NCBI GenBank assembly: GCA_046329195.1
Contig: JAXLVB010000003.1
Coordinates: forward strand, 744,001 to 808,000
Origin: JAXLVB01 sp046329195
GTDB lineage: Bacteria; Bacteroidota; Bacteroidia; Cytophagales; Spirosomataceae
DNA length: 64,000 bases
Reading direction: 5' to 3'
The notes under the pieces are model-generated. The model was not told the origin of the DNA and did no database searches. It was given only the letters and a program-made list of their open reading frames with translations. The translations under genes and the position numbers were made by a program. This document shows, piece by piece, positions 1-8,808 of this stretch (its first letter is position 1; the number at the start of each line of letters is the position of its first letter).

Positions 1-650
1 GGATTGGGCACCAAGGTATCTAAATCAATGCCCGTTACCGACTGAATGGTATTGATAAGCGACAGCGCATTAGAGCCTGCCTTCACGGCGGCTTTGCCTG
101 TGGGTACTACGGAGTGAACATTAGGCGTGAGTTTGGTAATAACGGGAATCGTAGCTACTTCCATGACCCACTCAACTACCATACCTGCAATTTCGGGGTC
201 TTGGCCTACGGCGGCGCCCATACCTCGCTCGGTCATGCCGTGCGGGCAGCCAAAGTTAAGCTCAAGGCCGTGTGCTCCAGTATCTTCTACTTGCTTGATT
301 AGTTCGTGCCATTTCTCACGGGTATTGTCGGCCATGAGCGAAACAATCATGGCTCGGTCCGGAAACTCTTTGAGAACTTCTTTGATTTCTCGGAGGTTGA
401 TGTCTAGCGGGCGGTCAGAGATGAGCTCGATGTTGTTGAGTCCCATCATACGGTGGCCGTTGTAGTTCACTGACGAGTAGCGAGACGACACGTTTTTGAT
501 TTGTGAGCCAAGGGTTTTCCATACTACTCCTCCCCAGCCCGCTTCAAAGGCTCTTAGCACGTTTACTTTTTTGTCGGTGGGGGGAGCTGATGCCAGCCAG
601 AAAGGATTGGGCGATTTAATCCCCAGAAAATCACACGATATATCTGCCAT
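1..650 (-). CDS. preA: NAD(P)-dependent dihydropyrimidine dehydrogenase, catalytic subunit PreA (3' end cut by window)
   Basis: This subunit reduces uracil or thymine to the 5,6-dihydro form on FMN, the first step of reductive pyrimidine breakdown, and works with PreT. About 216 N-terminal residues are visible and the reading frame runs off the left edge. It has the dihydroorotate-dehydrogenase-like barrel start (SAPPTDKK near residue 21). The segment ELNFGCPHGM near residue 130 carries the cysteine (about residue 134) that matches the catalytic cysteine of dihydropyrimidine dehydrogenases. The C-terminal ferredoxin-like iron-sulfur part expected for PreA lies outside the window. The start is the ATG at 650. 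It is the last visible gene of a minus-strand catabolic cluster, directly downstream of preT. Confidence 0.9.
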   Translation of the reverse strand, partial: MADISCDFLGIKSPNPFWLASAPPTDKKVNVLRAFEAGWGGVVWKTLGSQIKNVSSRYSSVNYNGHRMMGLNNIELISDRPLDINLREIKEVLKEFPDRAMIVSLMADNTREKWHELIKQVEDTGAHGLELNFGCPHGMTERGMGAAVGQDPEIAGMVVEWVMEVATIPVITKLTPNVHSVVPTGKAAVKAGSNALSLINTIQSVTGIDLDTLVPN

Positions 651-738
651 GGGTAGAGTGCAAAGGTTAAAGTGAGAAGGTTAAAGTTCAAAGGCTAACG
701 TGTAAAGATCAAAGAATAAAGTGAAATTACTTCCGCCG

Positions 739-760
739 TAGCCTGTGTCCTCACAGGCTA
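739..760. repeat. Intercistronic palindrome between preT and preA
   Basis: A perfect 9-bp inverted repeat (TAGCCTGTG / CACAGGCTA) with a TCCT loop lies in the gap between preT and preA. No T-run follows it on the minus strand, so it is not a convincing terminator. It may stabilise or attenuate the polycistronic mRNA, or be a dispersed palindromic repeat. To its left, about 655-725, lies A/G-rich low-complexity sequence with repeated AAAGGTTAAAGT-like words. Confidence 0.55.
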
Positions 761-768
761 TTTTAATT

Positions 769-2112
769 TCAGGATTCTTTGTGAGAAATAAATTCCAAAA
801 TCGCATGAGCAGCGTCTTTGCCTTCTTGCACGGCGTTGACTACTTCTTTGCCTCCATTGACGCAATCGCCACCTGCAAAAACGCCATCAAGGTTGGTTTT
901 TAGGCCGTTTAACAACAATTTTCCGTTTGTATGGGCTAGTCCTTCTTGAGTAACTAGGGTCTCAAAAGGGGTTTGTCCCGCTGCTTTAATCACCATATCT
1001 ACTTCAAGCACGAAGGTTCTACCCGTATCCATCGGGCTTCGACGCCCCGAAGCATCTGGCTCGCCCAAGGTCATTTCGCTGCAAACAAGACCCGTTACTT
1101 TACCATCCGAGCCTATCACTTCTTTAGGGGCTGCTAAGTATCGAAACTGGCAGCCGTCCAACATAGCAATATCCAACTCGTGTTGAGTGCAGGGCTTTTC
1201 GTTTTCGGTACGGCGATACACAATCGTTACTTCCTTCGCCCCCAATCGTTTTGCTTGTGTAGCGGCATCAATAGCCGTCATGCCCAAGCCGATAACGGCT
1301 ACTTTGTCCCCCACGGCTACTTCCGAAAAGCCCTTGGTCCGAAGGTCGTAAATGAACGAAATCGCATCTACTACACCTTCTAGCTCCTCGCCATTGATAG
1401 CCAGCTGACGAGCCATTCCGACGCCAATTCCAAGAAAAACTGCATCGTATTGTTGCTGCAAATCAGCCAAGTGAATGTCTTGACCAAGTGTCTGGTTGTA
1501 GTGAATATCAATTCCTCCAATAGAAGTAATATAGTTGACTTCGTCTTCGCAGAATTCAGGTGTAACTTTATAGGCTGCAATGCCGTAAGTCATCAAGCCA
1601 CCGCCTTTGGCTTCTTTTTCGTAAACAGTTACGTCCACTCCTTCTAACGAAAGGTAAAAGGCACACGACAAGCCCGCTGGGCCAGCCCCGATTACCGCTA
1701 CTTTTTTGCCGTTTGAAGGTTTGCGCTTGAATAATTTCCACTGCTGCGCAATGGCAGGTTCGGTGGCATAGCGTTGGAGTTTGGCAATGGGGATGGGTTC
1801 TTCGTGCATGAGGTTATACACACATACACCTTCGCAAAGTTTTTCGACGGGGCAAACCTTTGAGCAACCACCTCCAAAAATGTTTGAGCTAAATATCGTT
1901 TCGGCAGAACCTTTCATGTTTCCCGAAGCAATTTGCTTGATGAATTTAGGGATGTTGATGCTCGTAGGGCAAAGCTTGGTACAAGGGGCATCGTAGCACA
2001 TCAAGCACCGATTGGCTTCAATCAGTGCTGCCTCTGGAGTCTCGAAAGGCGGATGAATGTCAGCAAAATTCTGTTGGTATTGCTCGTCGGTCAGGCGGTT
2101 GGCTACTATCAT
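769..2112 (-). CDS. preT: NAD(P)-dependent dihydropyrimidine dehydrogenase, electron-input subunit PreT
   Basis: This is the FAD- and NAD(P)H-binding partner of PreA; it takes hydride from the nicotinamide and passes electrons to PreA. The 447 residues show the glutamate-synthase small-subunit layout. An N-terminal iron-sulfur region has two cysteine groups (CYDAPCTKLCP near residue 39 and CSKVCPVEKLCEGVC near residue 83). A first Rossmann motif (GAGPAGLSCAFYL, about residue 142) is followed by a second nucleotide motif (GLGMTAIDAA) and the C-terminal FAD motif GGDCVNGGKEVV. The length is normal for PreT. The neighbours (preA, beta-ureidopropionase, dihydropyrimidinase) support pyrimidine catabolism over glutamate synthesis, and no large gltB-like gene is near. 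Confidence 0.92.
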   Translation of the reverse strand: MIVANRLTDEQYQQNFADIHPPFETPEAALIEANRCLMCYDAPCTKLCPTSINIPKFIKQIASGNMKGSAETIFSSNIFGGGCSKVCPVEKLCEGVCVYNLMHEEPIPIAKLQRYATEPAIAQQWKLFKRKPSNGKKVAVIGAGPAGLSCAFYLSLEGVDVTVYEKEAKGGGLMTYGIAAYKVTPEFCEDEVNYITSIGGIDIHYNQTLGQDIHLADLQQQYDAVFLGIGVGMARQLAINGEELEGVVDAISFIYDLRTKGFSEVAVGDKVAVIGLGMTAIDAATQAKRLGAKEVTIVYRRTENEKPCTQHELDIAMLDGCQFRYLAAPKEVIGSDGKVTGLVCSEMTLGEPDASGRRSPMDTGRTFVLEVDMVIKAAGQTPFETLVTQEGLAHTNGKLLLNGLKTNLDGVFAGGDCVNGGKEVVNAVQEGKDAAHAILEFISHKES

Positions 2113-2170
2113 ACGTTCGAAGAAAGAGGTTTCTTGGATGTATTCATTTTTCTGGATTTGCTATTAATGG

Positions 2171-2209
2171 GCCTTGGCAACCGCAAGGGTTGCCACTACG
2201 GTGGCAAGG
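2171..2209. repeat. Compound palindrome between beta-ureidopropionase gene and preT
   Basis: The gap 2113-2216 holds overlapping inverted repeats: GGCAACC (2176-2182) with GGTTGCC (2188-2194), and an alternative TTGCCAC / GTGGCAA pairing further right, all between CCTTG and CAAGG ends. Two mutually exclusive stems are possible. It lies inside the transcription unit with no poly-T tract. It looks like one of the short intercistronic palindromes scattered in this window. Confidence 0.45.
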
Positions 2210-2216
2210 TATTGTT

Positions 2217-3083
2217 CTACAGTTCTACTAATTTGCCATACGTTTCGGGGCGGCGGTCACGGAAAAACTGCCAAACGCTACGCACTTCGTCTATCATATC
2301 GAGATCAAACTCTGCCACGAGTAGTTCGTCATTGTCTTCTGAAGCTTGAGCGAAAATTTGTCCACGAGGGTCCACAAAATACGATGAGCCATAAAATTTG
2401 CCCAAGTTCCAGGGCTTTTCGACTCCAACACGATTGATACAGCCCATAAAATAGCCATTGGCCGCAGCGTGAGCGGGTTGTTCTAGTTTCCACAGGTACT
2501 GCGAAAGCCCTGCCACAGTGGCCGACGGATTATAGACGATTTCGGCGCCATTGAGTCCCAATACTCTAGCGCCGTCTGGAAAGTGGCGGTCATAGCAGAT
2601 GTAAACGCCCACTTTGGCGTATTTTGTCTGAAAAACCGGATAGCCCAAATTGCCAGGTTTAAAGAAATATTTCTCCCAAAACCCCGACGTATGCGGAATG
2701 TGGTTTTTACGATATTTACCCAAATACGTACCGTCGGCGTCAATGACGGCGGCGGTGTTGTACAAGAAGCCAGACATTTCTTTTTCATAGACAGGCACAA
2801 TGATGACCATATTGTACTTTTTGGCGTATTCTTGCATCAACTCGGTGGTTGGCCCTGGCACAGATTCAGCTGAGGCATACCATTTGTTGTCTTGACCCGG
2901 GCAGAAGTAGGGTGTCGTGAAAATCTCCTGGAAACACAAAATCTGCACACCCTGACGACCTGCCTCCTCGATGTACGGAATGTGCTTGTCAATCATGGCT
3001 TGCTTGATTTCGTCAATAGACGCTTCGCCTTCTGTTTTAGCTAAACTTAGCTGTATTAGTCCTGATTTGATGATTCTGGGCAT
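2217..3083 (-). CDS. Beta-ureidopropionase / N-carbamoyl amino acid hydrolase (nitrilase superfamily)
   Basis: Predicted to hydrolyse N-carbamoyl-beta-alanine (or N-carbamoyl-beta-aminoisobutyrate) to the beta-amino acid, ammonia and CO2, the third step of reductive pyrimidine degradation. The 288 residues form one carbon-nitrogen hydrolase domain with the nitrilase triad visible: Glu about 53 in CFQEIF, Lys about 126 in KYRKNHIP, and Cys about 163 in YICYDRHFPDG. The length fits N-carbamoyl amino acid amidohydrolases. It starts 4 bp after the PPOX-fold gene stops, implying co-transcription. Placement between dihydropyrimidinase and PreT supports the ureidopropionase role. Agmatine-type N-carbamoylputrescine amidase is the main alternative by sequence alone. 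Confidence 0.88.
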   Translation of the reverse strand: MPRIIKSGLIQLSLAKTEGEASIDEIKQAMIDKHIPYIEEAGRQGVQILCFQEIFTTPYFCPGQDNKWYASAESVPGPTTELMQEYAKKYNMVIIVPVYEKEMSGFLYNTAAVIDADGTYLGKYRKNHIPHTSGFWEKYFFKPGNLGYPVFQTKYAKVGVYICYDRHFPDGARVLGLNGAEIVYNPSATVAGLSQYLWKLEQPAHAAANGYFMGCINRVGVEKPWNLGKFYGSSYFVDPRGQIFAQASEDNDELLVAEFDLDMIDEVRSVWQFFRDRRPETYGKLVEL

Positions 3084-3087
3084 GGTC

Positions 3088-3642
3088 TTAGCTGTTGAGT
3101 GCTAGCTTAGTGGGCAAGCCGTCTAAGCTAAGCATATTATTTTCTTTTTTGTATTGTTCTAAACCTTCGGGACCTTTGCTTTCGGCCCATTTGTGGTGAA
3201 TGTCTCGTTCGCCTTCGTAAGCATACAGTGGAATCCCAAAGCCGCAAGAGGTTTGTACTTTATGAATGTCGGCTACGATAATCTGCCGGGTCGAAGGCAA
3301 AATCGTAAAATGCTGAGCTAGCGAGTCCCAAGCAGTATCGGTGGGTAAAACAGTATATCCTTTTCCATAAAGCCGCAAGATATTAGGAGCGCCTTCAAAG
3401 GAGCAAAACATAAAGGTGATTCTGCCGTTTTCGAGCGTATGTGCAGAGGTTTCGTTGCCACTGCTAATCAGGTCCATATAGGCCACTTGCGTAGGCGAAA
3501 GTACTCGAAAAGCATCCAAGCCTTTGGGGGATAGATTGATATGTCCCTCGGCGCTTAGTGGGGCCGTAGCCACAAAAAAGATGTGTTGTTTCTCAATAAA
3601 CTGCTGGTGAGCTGCGCTTATTTCTTCTGAAAATTTACCCAT
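3088..3642 (-). CDS. Pyridoxamine-5'-phosphate-oxidase-fold (PPOX) flavoprotein
   Basis: A 184-residue protein of the split-barrel flavin-binding PPOX family. The N-terminal segment with HIFFVATAP and INLSPKG, then GNETSAHTLENGRITFMFC, is typical of this family, which usually binds FMN or F420. Its substrate is unknown. It lies 4 bp upstream of the ureidopropionase gene and 6 bp downstream of the dihydropyrimidinase gene, so it is almost certainly translated from the same mRNA. No core step of the pathway is left unfilled, so its job could be flavin supply, a side reaction on oxidised pyrimidines, or stress protection. These roles are inference. Confidence 0.75.
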   Translation of the reverse strand: MGKFSEEISAAHQQFIEKQHIFFVATAPLSAEGHINLSPKGLDAFRVLSPTQVAYMDLISSGNETSAHTLENGRITFMFCSFEGAPNILRLYGKGYTVLPTDTAWDSLAQHFTILPSTRQIIVADIHKVQTSCGFGIPLYAYEGERDIHHKWAESKGPEGLEQYKKENNMLSLDGLPTKLALNS

Positions 3643-3648
3643 TTTCTC

Positions 3649-5031
3649 TCAAATTTTAGTAGATACTTTGTTCCTTTTCACAAACTGACCATAGCCTTTT
3701 TCGGCCAAGCATTGATTATTGTCAATAACCAACTTTCCTCTAAGCAGTACTTTTTTTACTTTTCCGGTTAGTTTCCAGCCCTCATAGCCACTGTAATCTA
3801 CATTCATGTGATGCTTTTCTGCCGAAAGCTGGTGTTTTTCGGTTGGGTCAAAAACCACCAGATCGGCATCGCTGCCTACGGCAATCGTCCCTTTTTTAGG
3901 AAACATTCCAAAGATTTTAGCCGCATTGGTACTGGCCACTTCCACAAACTTATTGAGGGTGATTTTTCCTTTGTTGACACCTTCGCTAAACAACAGCTCC
4001 AGGCGGTTTTCGATGGCTGGATGACCGTTGGGTATCTTAGAAAAATCGTCTTTGCCCATCAATTTTTGTTCCCACATAAAGGGGCAGTGGTCAGTGGCTA
4101 CCACTTGCACCAGGCCTTGATTAATCCCCGCCCAGAGGGTTTCTTGGTCTTTTTTCTCTCGCAAAGGTGGGCTCATCACCCACTTGGCCCCTTCGGCTTC
4201 GTTTTCATACAGCGAGGCATCCAAAATCAGATATTGGATGCAAGTTTCCACAAAAACTTTCTGGTTGCGCTTGGTGGCATCTCTCACCGCATTGAGTGCT
4301 CCTTCGCAGGTGAGGTGAACAATGTAGCCCGGGCAACCTGTGTAATTGGCCAAATCGGTAAAGCGAGCAGAGGCTTCGGCTTCGGTCACTTCGGGTTGTG
4401 AGAGGTAATGATACAAAGGTGTTAGCTTCCCTTCGGCACGGTGTTTGGCAATGAGGTAGTCAATCATATCGCCGTTGGTGGCGTGTACGTTGATAAGGCC
4501 GCCATGCTTTTTGACTTCTTGCATCAAGCCCACCATTTGTCGGTCATCAATCATCAAAGCGCCTTTGTAGGCCATAAATGTTTTAAAAGAAGTAATTCCC
4601 TCTTTTTCAATCATTTCTTGAATTTCCTGACGAGTATTTTCGTTAAAATCTGTCACAGCCATGTGGAAGGAATAGTCGCCCACGGCATTATTGTCTGAAC
4701 GACCTTTCCATTCTTCTAAAGCCGCCCGAAGCGAATTCCCTTGTTTTTGAAGAATGAAGTCAATGACCATGGTGGTGCCACCGAACAGGGCCGCCCGAGT
4801 GCCCGTTTCGTAGTTATCGCTCGAATACGTGCCCATAAATGGCATATCCAAATGCACGTGAGGGTCAATGCCTCCGGGCATGACCAACATCCCTGAAGCG
4901 TCTATTTCTTGGTCGGCCTGATAGGGCAAGTTCTTCCCGATGGCCGAAATAGTGTCATTTTCGATAAAAATATCGCCCCAAAAATCATCCGTCGCCGTGA
5001 CGATATGGCCGTTTTTGATTAGAATTGACAT
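3649..5031 (-). CDS. hydA: Dihydropyrimidinase (D-hydantoinase)
   Basis: Opens dihydrouracil or dihydrothymine to the N-carbamoyl beta-amino acid, the second step of the pathway. The 460 residues belong to the amidohydrolase superfamily with its metal site visible: His58 and His60 in GGIDPHVHLD, the expected carboxylated Lys150 in SFKTFMAYKG, His183, His239 in GYIVHLTCEG, and Asp314 in VVATDHCPF. This set matches cyclic amidohydrolases that bind two zinc ions. Context (PreAT, ureidopropionase, NCS1 permease) favours dihydropyrimidinase over allantoinase. A gap of about 465 bp with REP-like repeats separates it from the transposase remnant upstream. Confidence 0.93.
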   Translation of the reverse strand: MSILIKNGHIVTATDDFWGDIFIENDTISAIGKNLPYQADQEIDASGMLVMPGGIDPHVHLDMPFMGTYSSDNYETGTRAALFGGTTMVIDFILQKQGNSLRAALEEWKGRSDNNAVGDYSFHMAVTDFNENTRQEIQEMIEKEGITSFKTFMAYKGALMIDDRQMVGLMQEVKKHGGLINVHATNGDMIDYLIAKHRAEGKLTPLYHYLSQPEVTEAEASARFTDLANYTGCPGYIVHLTCEGALNAVRDATKRNQKVFVETCIQYLILDASLYENEAEGAKWVMSPPLREKKDQETLWAGINQGLVQVVATDHCPFMWEQKLMGKDDFSKIPNGHPAIENRLELLFSEGVNKGKITLNKFVEVASTNAAKIFGMFPKKGTIAVGSDADLVVFDPTEKHQLSAEKHHMNVDYSGYEGWKLTGKVKKVLLRGKLVIDNNQCLAEKGYGQFVKRNKVSTKI

Positions 5032-5096
5032 ACTTTCTTTGATTTTTCAGGCAATCTCACCCTTTGGGATTTAGTTTGAACCTACAGTTTGATTAC

Positions 5097-5490
5097 GACA
5101 ATCCTATCGCCCCTTCGGGGCTTGTATGTTACTGTACTTTTTATTTCTATAAGCCTGTCGCCCCTTCTGGACTGATCAGCTAAAATAATTTAATCCCGAA
5201 GGGATGATGATATGATTATAGAAAGGTGTTAAAACACATCCGTTAAACCCCGAAGGGGTGACATTTTCTTTCTGCTGTAAATATTCTATCGTCTCCTTCG
5301 GGGCTCAAGTTTGCTCCACTTTTGTTTCTATAATCCTGTCGCCCCTTCGGGACTGACCAGTTAATAATTTAATCCCGAAGGGATGATATGATTATAGATA
5401 AGGTGTTAAAACACATCTGTTAAGCCCCGAAGGGGTGACATTTTCTTTCTGCTGCAAATATTCTATCGAGACTGAACAGCTTCAGAGGTT
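5097..5490. repeat. Cluster of REP-like palindromes with CCCCTTCGGGG / CCCGAAGGG cores
   Basis: The 465-bp gap 5032-5496 holds at least seven short hairpins whose core is CCCCTTCGGGG or a variant. They are arranged in two near-identical blocks of about 150 bp (about 5139-5290 and 5322-5470), separated by a 32-bp spacer with one more core. Each block has a CGCCCCTTC hairpin, then AATCCCGAAGGGATGAT, then CCCCGAAGGGGTGACA and a shared tail ending in ATTCTATCG. A truncated unit (GAGACTGAACAGCTT) continues to the end of the adjacent transposase remnant. The polarity and link to a RAYT-type transposase resemble REP/REPIN systems. No protein-coding gene is seen here. Confidence 0.75.
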
Positions 5491-5496
5491 ATAATA

Positions 5497-5959
5497 CTAT
5501 TCTATCCAGTCGAATAGATATTTTTCGTTATATTCAACTTGAAACTTTTTCAAAAACGCTTTGTACTCCTCTTTGAATGTTTTCGTTTGATGGTGCATTT
5601 CTTGGTTTGATATATACTTGTAAACGGTGTCAAGCTGCGAATGTGCATACGAAAACGCATCATATCCTTCTTGCCAAGAAAATTTACCCCGAACCCAATG
5701 ATGATTATTGACAAAATTGCTCGAATTACTTTTTATATCTGTAACCAAATCTGAAACAGACATAGAAGGCTTGAGACCCACAAAAATGTGGAATATGATC
5801 AGGCATTCCGTTTACGATAATAGATTTTTGCTCTTTGCCTTTAATGATACCAGCGATGTATTTATACAAATCATCTTTCCAGACCTTATCAATCAAGTTT
5901 TCTCGACCTTTTACAGCAAATACCATTTGTATATATATCTTTGAAAATGTGCCTGCCAT
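5497..5959 (-). pseudogene. REP-associated tyrosine transposase (RAYT, IS200-like), single-base frameshift
   Basis: Two adjacent frames together give an intact IS200/RAYT-like Y1 transposase of about 153 residues. The start is MAGTFSKIYIQMVFAVKGRE; the second part carries QEGYDAFSYAHSQ, with the probable catalytic tyrosine. The join is at the HUH motif: the first frame reads GMPDHIPHFC, whereas removing one G from the GG at 5790-5791 (plus strand) restores GMPDHIHIFVGLKPSMS. It therefore looks like a recent one-base insertion or a sequencing error. The gene abuts the REP-like repeats and ends inside the pyrimidine cluster, 12 bp after the NCS1 gene. RAYTs act on REP hairpins and need no terminal IS repeats; none were seen. 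Confidence 0.8.
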
Positions 5960-5970
5960 ATTTTTTGATT

Positions 5971-7401
5971 TTAGGTTCTCCTCATCAACACCCAATACAC
6001 TGCCCCACTCACCAAAAAGCCAACAAACCAGGCGTAGTTGTATAAATCTACAATCCACGGTGCAACAGCATCTTTGGGCAAGAGGTTGATAGTCACCAAA
6101 AAGCCTGGCACATTTGGCAAAATGCCTACTGCTAAGGCAATAATCGCTTTGAGATTAAAGCCATTGCCAAAACTATAGGCTCCGTTTGGATTGTATAATT
6201 CATTAGTTTGTAAAATACGCTTCCGAATAAAATAGTAGTCGGCAATCATGATTCCGCCTACAGGCCCCAACAAACTCGAATACCCAACGAGCCATGTGAA
6301 GATGTAGCCTGTGGGGTCGGCAATGAGTTTCCACGGAAAAATCAAGATGCCTAAAATACCTGTCAAATAGCCCCCCATCCTAAAAGTAATTTTGGTGGGA
6401 GCCAAGTTGGCAAAGTCGTTGGCTGGGCTAACGATATTGGCGGCGATGTTGGTAGCAAGCGTCGAAATAGCGACGGCAATCATGGCAAAACTCACCAACA
6501 ACTTGTTTTCAAATTTGCCTGCCAGCACCACGGGGTCCCAAATGGTAGTGCCATAAATAAGCGTTGTAGCCGATGTAACCACCACACCAATAAATGCAAA
6601 AAGCGTCATCGAAGGGGGTAAGCCTATGATTTGGCCGTTGACTTGAGCTTTTTGACTGGTAGCGTAGCGAGTAAAATCAGGAATATTGAGCGACAGAGTA
6701 GCCCAAAAACCCACCATCCCCGTAAGCGCTGGAAAAAAGAAAGCCCAAAACGAACTACCATTTTCAAACTTAGAAGGTTGCTCCAAAATTGGGCCTAAGC
6801 CGTTGCCTGCATTAATTGCCCAAAATAGCAAAGCTAAGGCTGCAATCGGCAAAAAGAAAGCTTTAAAAACCAGTAGTTTACGAATGCTATCTACTCCCAA
6901 ATACACCACGTACATATTGATACCCCAAAACACCAAAAAGCAAAGCATGGGCAAGGGCTGAGGAAACAACGTAGTGGCGGCGATTTCAGGTAATGAGCTA
7001 TCCCAAACCCGAAGCATTTGGTATATAGCCGAGCCACCAATCCAGGTCTGAATACCGAACCAACCACAAGCCACAATGGCCCTCAACAAGGCCGGAATAT
7101 TAGCCCCACTTGTACCAAAGCTTGCTCTTGCAAAAACTGGAAACGGAATCCCATATTTAGTACCTGCATGACCATTGAGAATCATGGGAATCAGCACGAT
7201 GGCATTTCCTAAAAAAATGGTAATAATAGCTTGCCACCAATTCATACCACCTTGGATTAACGAACTGGCTATCATGTAGGTAGGAATACACAAACTCATG
7301 CTAATCCATAGGGCGGCGTAGTTCCAAGTGTTCCACGTTCGTTTGGTGGATTCGACGGGGGCGAGATCTTCGCTATAGAGTGGTGAATTGGTGAGGTTCA
7401 T
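5971..7401 (-). CDS. NCS1-family nucleobase/hydantoin:cation symporter
   Basis: A 476-residue inner-membrane permease of the nucleobase:cation symporter-1 family, with about twelve hydrophobic segments. The N-terminal block with TWNTWNYAALWISMSLCIPT, then GIPFPVFARASFG and ACGWFGIQTWIGG, is typical of Mhp1/PucI/FurE-type transporters for hydantoins, allantoin or uracil. Within a cluster for uracil/thymine breakdown it most likely imports pyrimidine bases or dihydropyrimidines. The substrate is inferred from context. It follows the aminotransferase gene by 23 bp and precedes the RAYT remnant. Confidence 0.9.
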   Translation of the reverse strand: MNLTNSPLYSEDLAPVESTKRTWNTWNYAALWISMSLCIPTYMIASSLIQGGMNWWQAIITIFLGNAIVLIPMILNGHAGTKYGIPFPVFARASFGTSGANIPALLRAIVACGWFGIQTWIGGSAIYQMLRVWDSSLPEIAATTLFPQPLPMLCFLVFWGINMYVVYLGVDSIRKLLVFKAFFLPIAALALLFWAINAGNGLGPILEQPSKFENGSSFWAFFFPALTGMVGFWATLSLNIPDFTRYATSQKAQVNGQIIGLPPSMTLFAFIGVVVTSATTLIYGTTIWDPVVLAGKFENKLLVSFAMIAVAISTLATNIAANIVSPANDFANLAPTKITFRMGGYLTGILGILIFPWKLIADPTGYIFTWLVGYSSLLGPVGGIMIADYYFIRKRILQTNELYNPNGAYSFGNGFNLKAIIALAVGILPNVPGFLVTINLLPKDAVAPWIVDLYNYAWFVGFLVSGAVYWVLMRRT

Positions 7402-7424
7402 AGGCGGTAAATCAATCGTTTGTG

Positions 7425-8789
7425 CTAATATACATACTTATCGGCAATCGAAATAGCGGCTGAGATTATGCCTAAGCCCTCGTCAATTTCGGCCTCAGTG
7501 ACGCATAATGGTGGAGCAACGAAAATGTAGTTCCAACGCACAAAGGTGTATAGACCCAACTCACGGAGTTTGGCAGCTACTTCGTTCATAATGCCCATTT
7601 CAGAAGCTTTGGCGTTGAAAGGCGCCATAGGTTCTTTCGTCTCTCGATTCTTGACCAATTCGATACATCCCAACAAGCCTGTATTCCGAAAATCGCCGAT
7701 AGAAGGGTGTTTTTCTATGAGTTCGGCCACTCGTTTTTCCATATATTTACCCATATTGGCCGCATTTTCTATCAGGTTTTCGTCTTCATAAATCTGTAAT
7801 ACCTCTAAGGCCGCTGCACAGCCCACTGGATGCGCCGAGTACGTTAATCCCAGCATCAAAGGCGTATCTTCAAATTTTTTCATGATGCGATCAGACACCA
7901 TCAGTGCCCCAAAAGGCAAATAGCCAGCAGTAATACCCTTAGCCATGGCTATCATATCTGGCACAACACCATGCAAATCAACAGCAAACCACTTGCCTGT
8001 GCGGCCAAATCCACTCATTACTTCATCGGCGATGAGCAAGATGTTGTATTTGTCACATAGCTCTCGAAGGCGCTTCCAATAGTCAGGCGGGTACTTGATA
8101 CACCCCGACGACCCCGATTCGCCTTCCATCAAAATGGCGGCAATGTTGTCTGGGCCTTCAAAGTTGATAATACGTTCAATATGCGACACACATTCTCGCT
8201 TACAGGTTTCTACTTTTTGTCCAAATGGGCAACGATAGCAGTAGGGGTCCTCGACATGAATAAAATTCGGTGCTTGTTGGGCATCGTCAGGGAGCTTGCG
8301 AGGGTCGCCACCAGCCGACATCGCACCATACGAAGCTCCATGGAAAGCTCGATAGCGAGTGATGATTTTGTGCTTGCCCGTATAGGCACGAGCGAGCTTG
8401 ATGGCATTTTCGATGGTAGTACCACCACAAATGGTGAAAAAGGCCTTGTTCAAGTCGCCAGCACAGATTTCGGCTAGTTTTTTGCCTAAATCGCCACGGG
8501 CTTTGGTGATGCAGCTTGGAGTGACGTAACTAACCTTTTGCATCTGCCGAACAACAGCCTCTGTTACTCGCTGGTTGCCGTGCCCGATATTGACGTTCAT
8601 TAGTCCAGACGAAAAGTCAATGTAACGTTTGCCATCATAATCGTATAGATACACGCCCTGAGCATGTTCTACATTGATGGGATTTAGTCCTTTTTGTTTG
8701 GACCATGCAAAAACGGTATAATCCAAGTTATTGCGAAGGCTTTCGTCACGCTCTTGCAACCAATCTATTTCGGTTTCTACGAATTCCAT
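7425..8789 (-). CDS. Class III aminotransferase, probable beta-alanine transaminase
   Basis: A PLP enzyme of 454 residues, predicted to convert beta-alanine (or beta-aminoisobutyrate) plus an oxo acid into malonate (methylmalonate) semialdehyde. Fold-type I class III signatures are present: IADEVMSGFGRTG with Asp about 255, and the PLP lysine about 284 in AMAKGITAGYLPFG. A cysteine-rich stretch at about 181-200 (DPYCYRCPFGQKVETCKREC) is seen in taurine- and beta-alanine-pyruvate-type relatives. It sits between mmsA and the permease gene, exactly where the fourth pathway step is needed. Taurine or GABA transaminase would be alternatives from sequence alone. Confidence 0.88.
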   Translation of the reverse strand: MEFVETEIDWLQERDESLRNNLDYTVFAWSKQKGLNPINVEHAQGVYLYDYDGKRYIDFSSGLMNVNIGHGNQRVTEAVVRQMQKVSYVTPSCITKARGDLGKKLAEICAGDLNKAFFTICGGTTIENAIKLARAYTGKHKIITRYRAFHGASYGAMSAGGDPRKLPDDAQQAPNFIHVEDPYCYRCPFGQKVETCKRECVSHIERIINFEGPDNIAAILMEGESGSSGCIKYPPDYWKRLRELCDKYNILLIADEVMSGFGRTGKWFAVDLHGVVPDMIAMAKGITAGYLPFGALMVSDRIMKKFEDTPLMLGLTYSAHPVGCAAALEVLQIYEDENLIENAANMGKYMEKRVAELIEKHPSIGDFRNTGLLGCIELVKNRETKEPMAPFNAKASEMGIMNEVAAKLRELGLYTFVRWNYIFVAPPLCVTEAEIDEGLGIISAAISIADKYVY

Positions 8790-8808
8790 AGTTGTATTTT
8801 GATTTAAT

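Noticed and set aside
3808..4401. 197-residue frame antisense to dihydropyrimidinase
   Set aside because: It lies wholly opposite a gene with full catalytic motifs and shows no family pattern.
5097..5490. Ordinary transcription terminators for the dihydropyrimidinase cluster
   Set aside because: The hairpins are many, lack U-tracts and repeat as blocks, which fits REP-like elements better.
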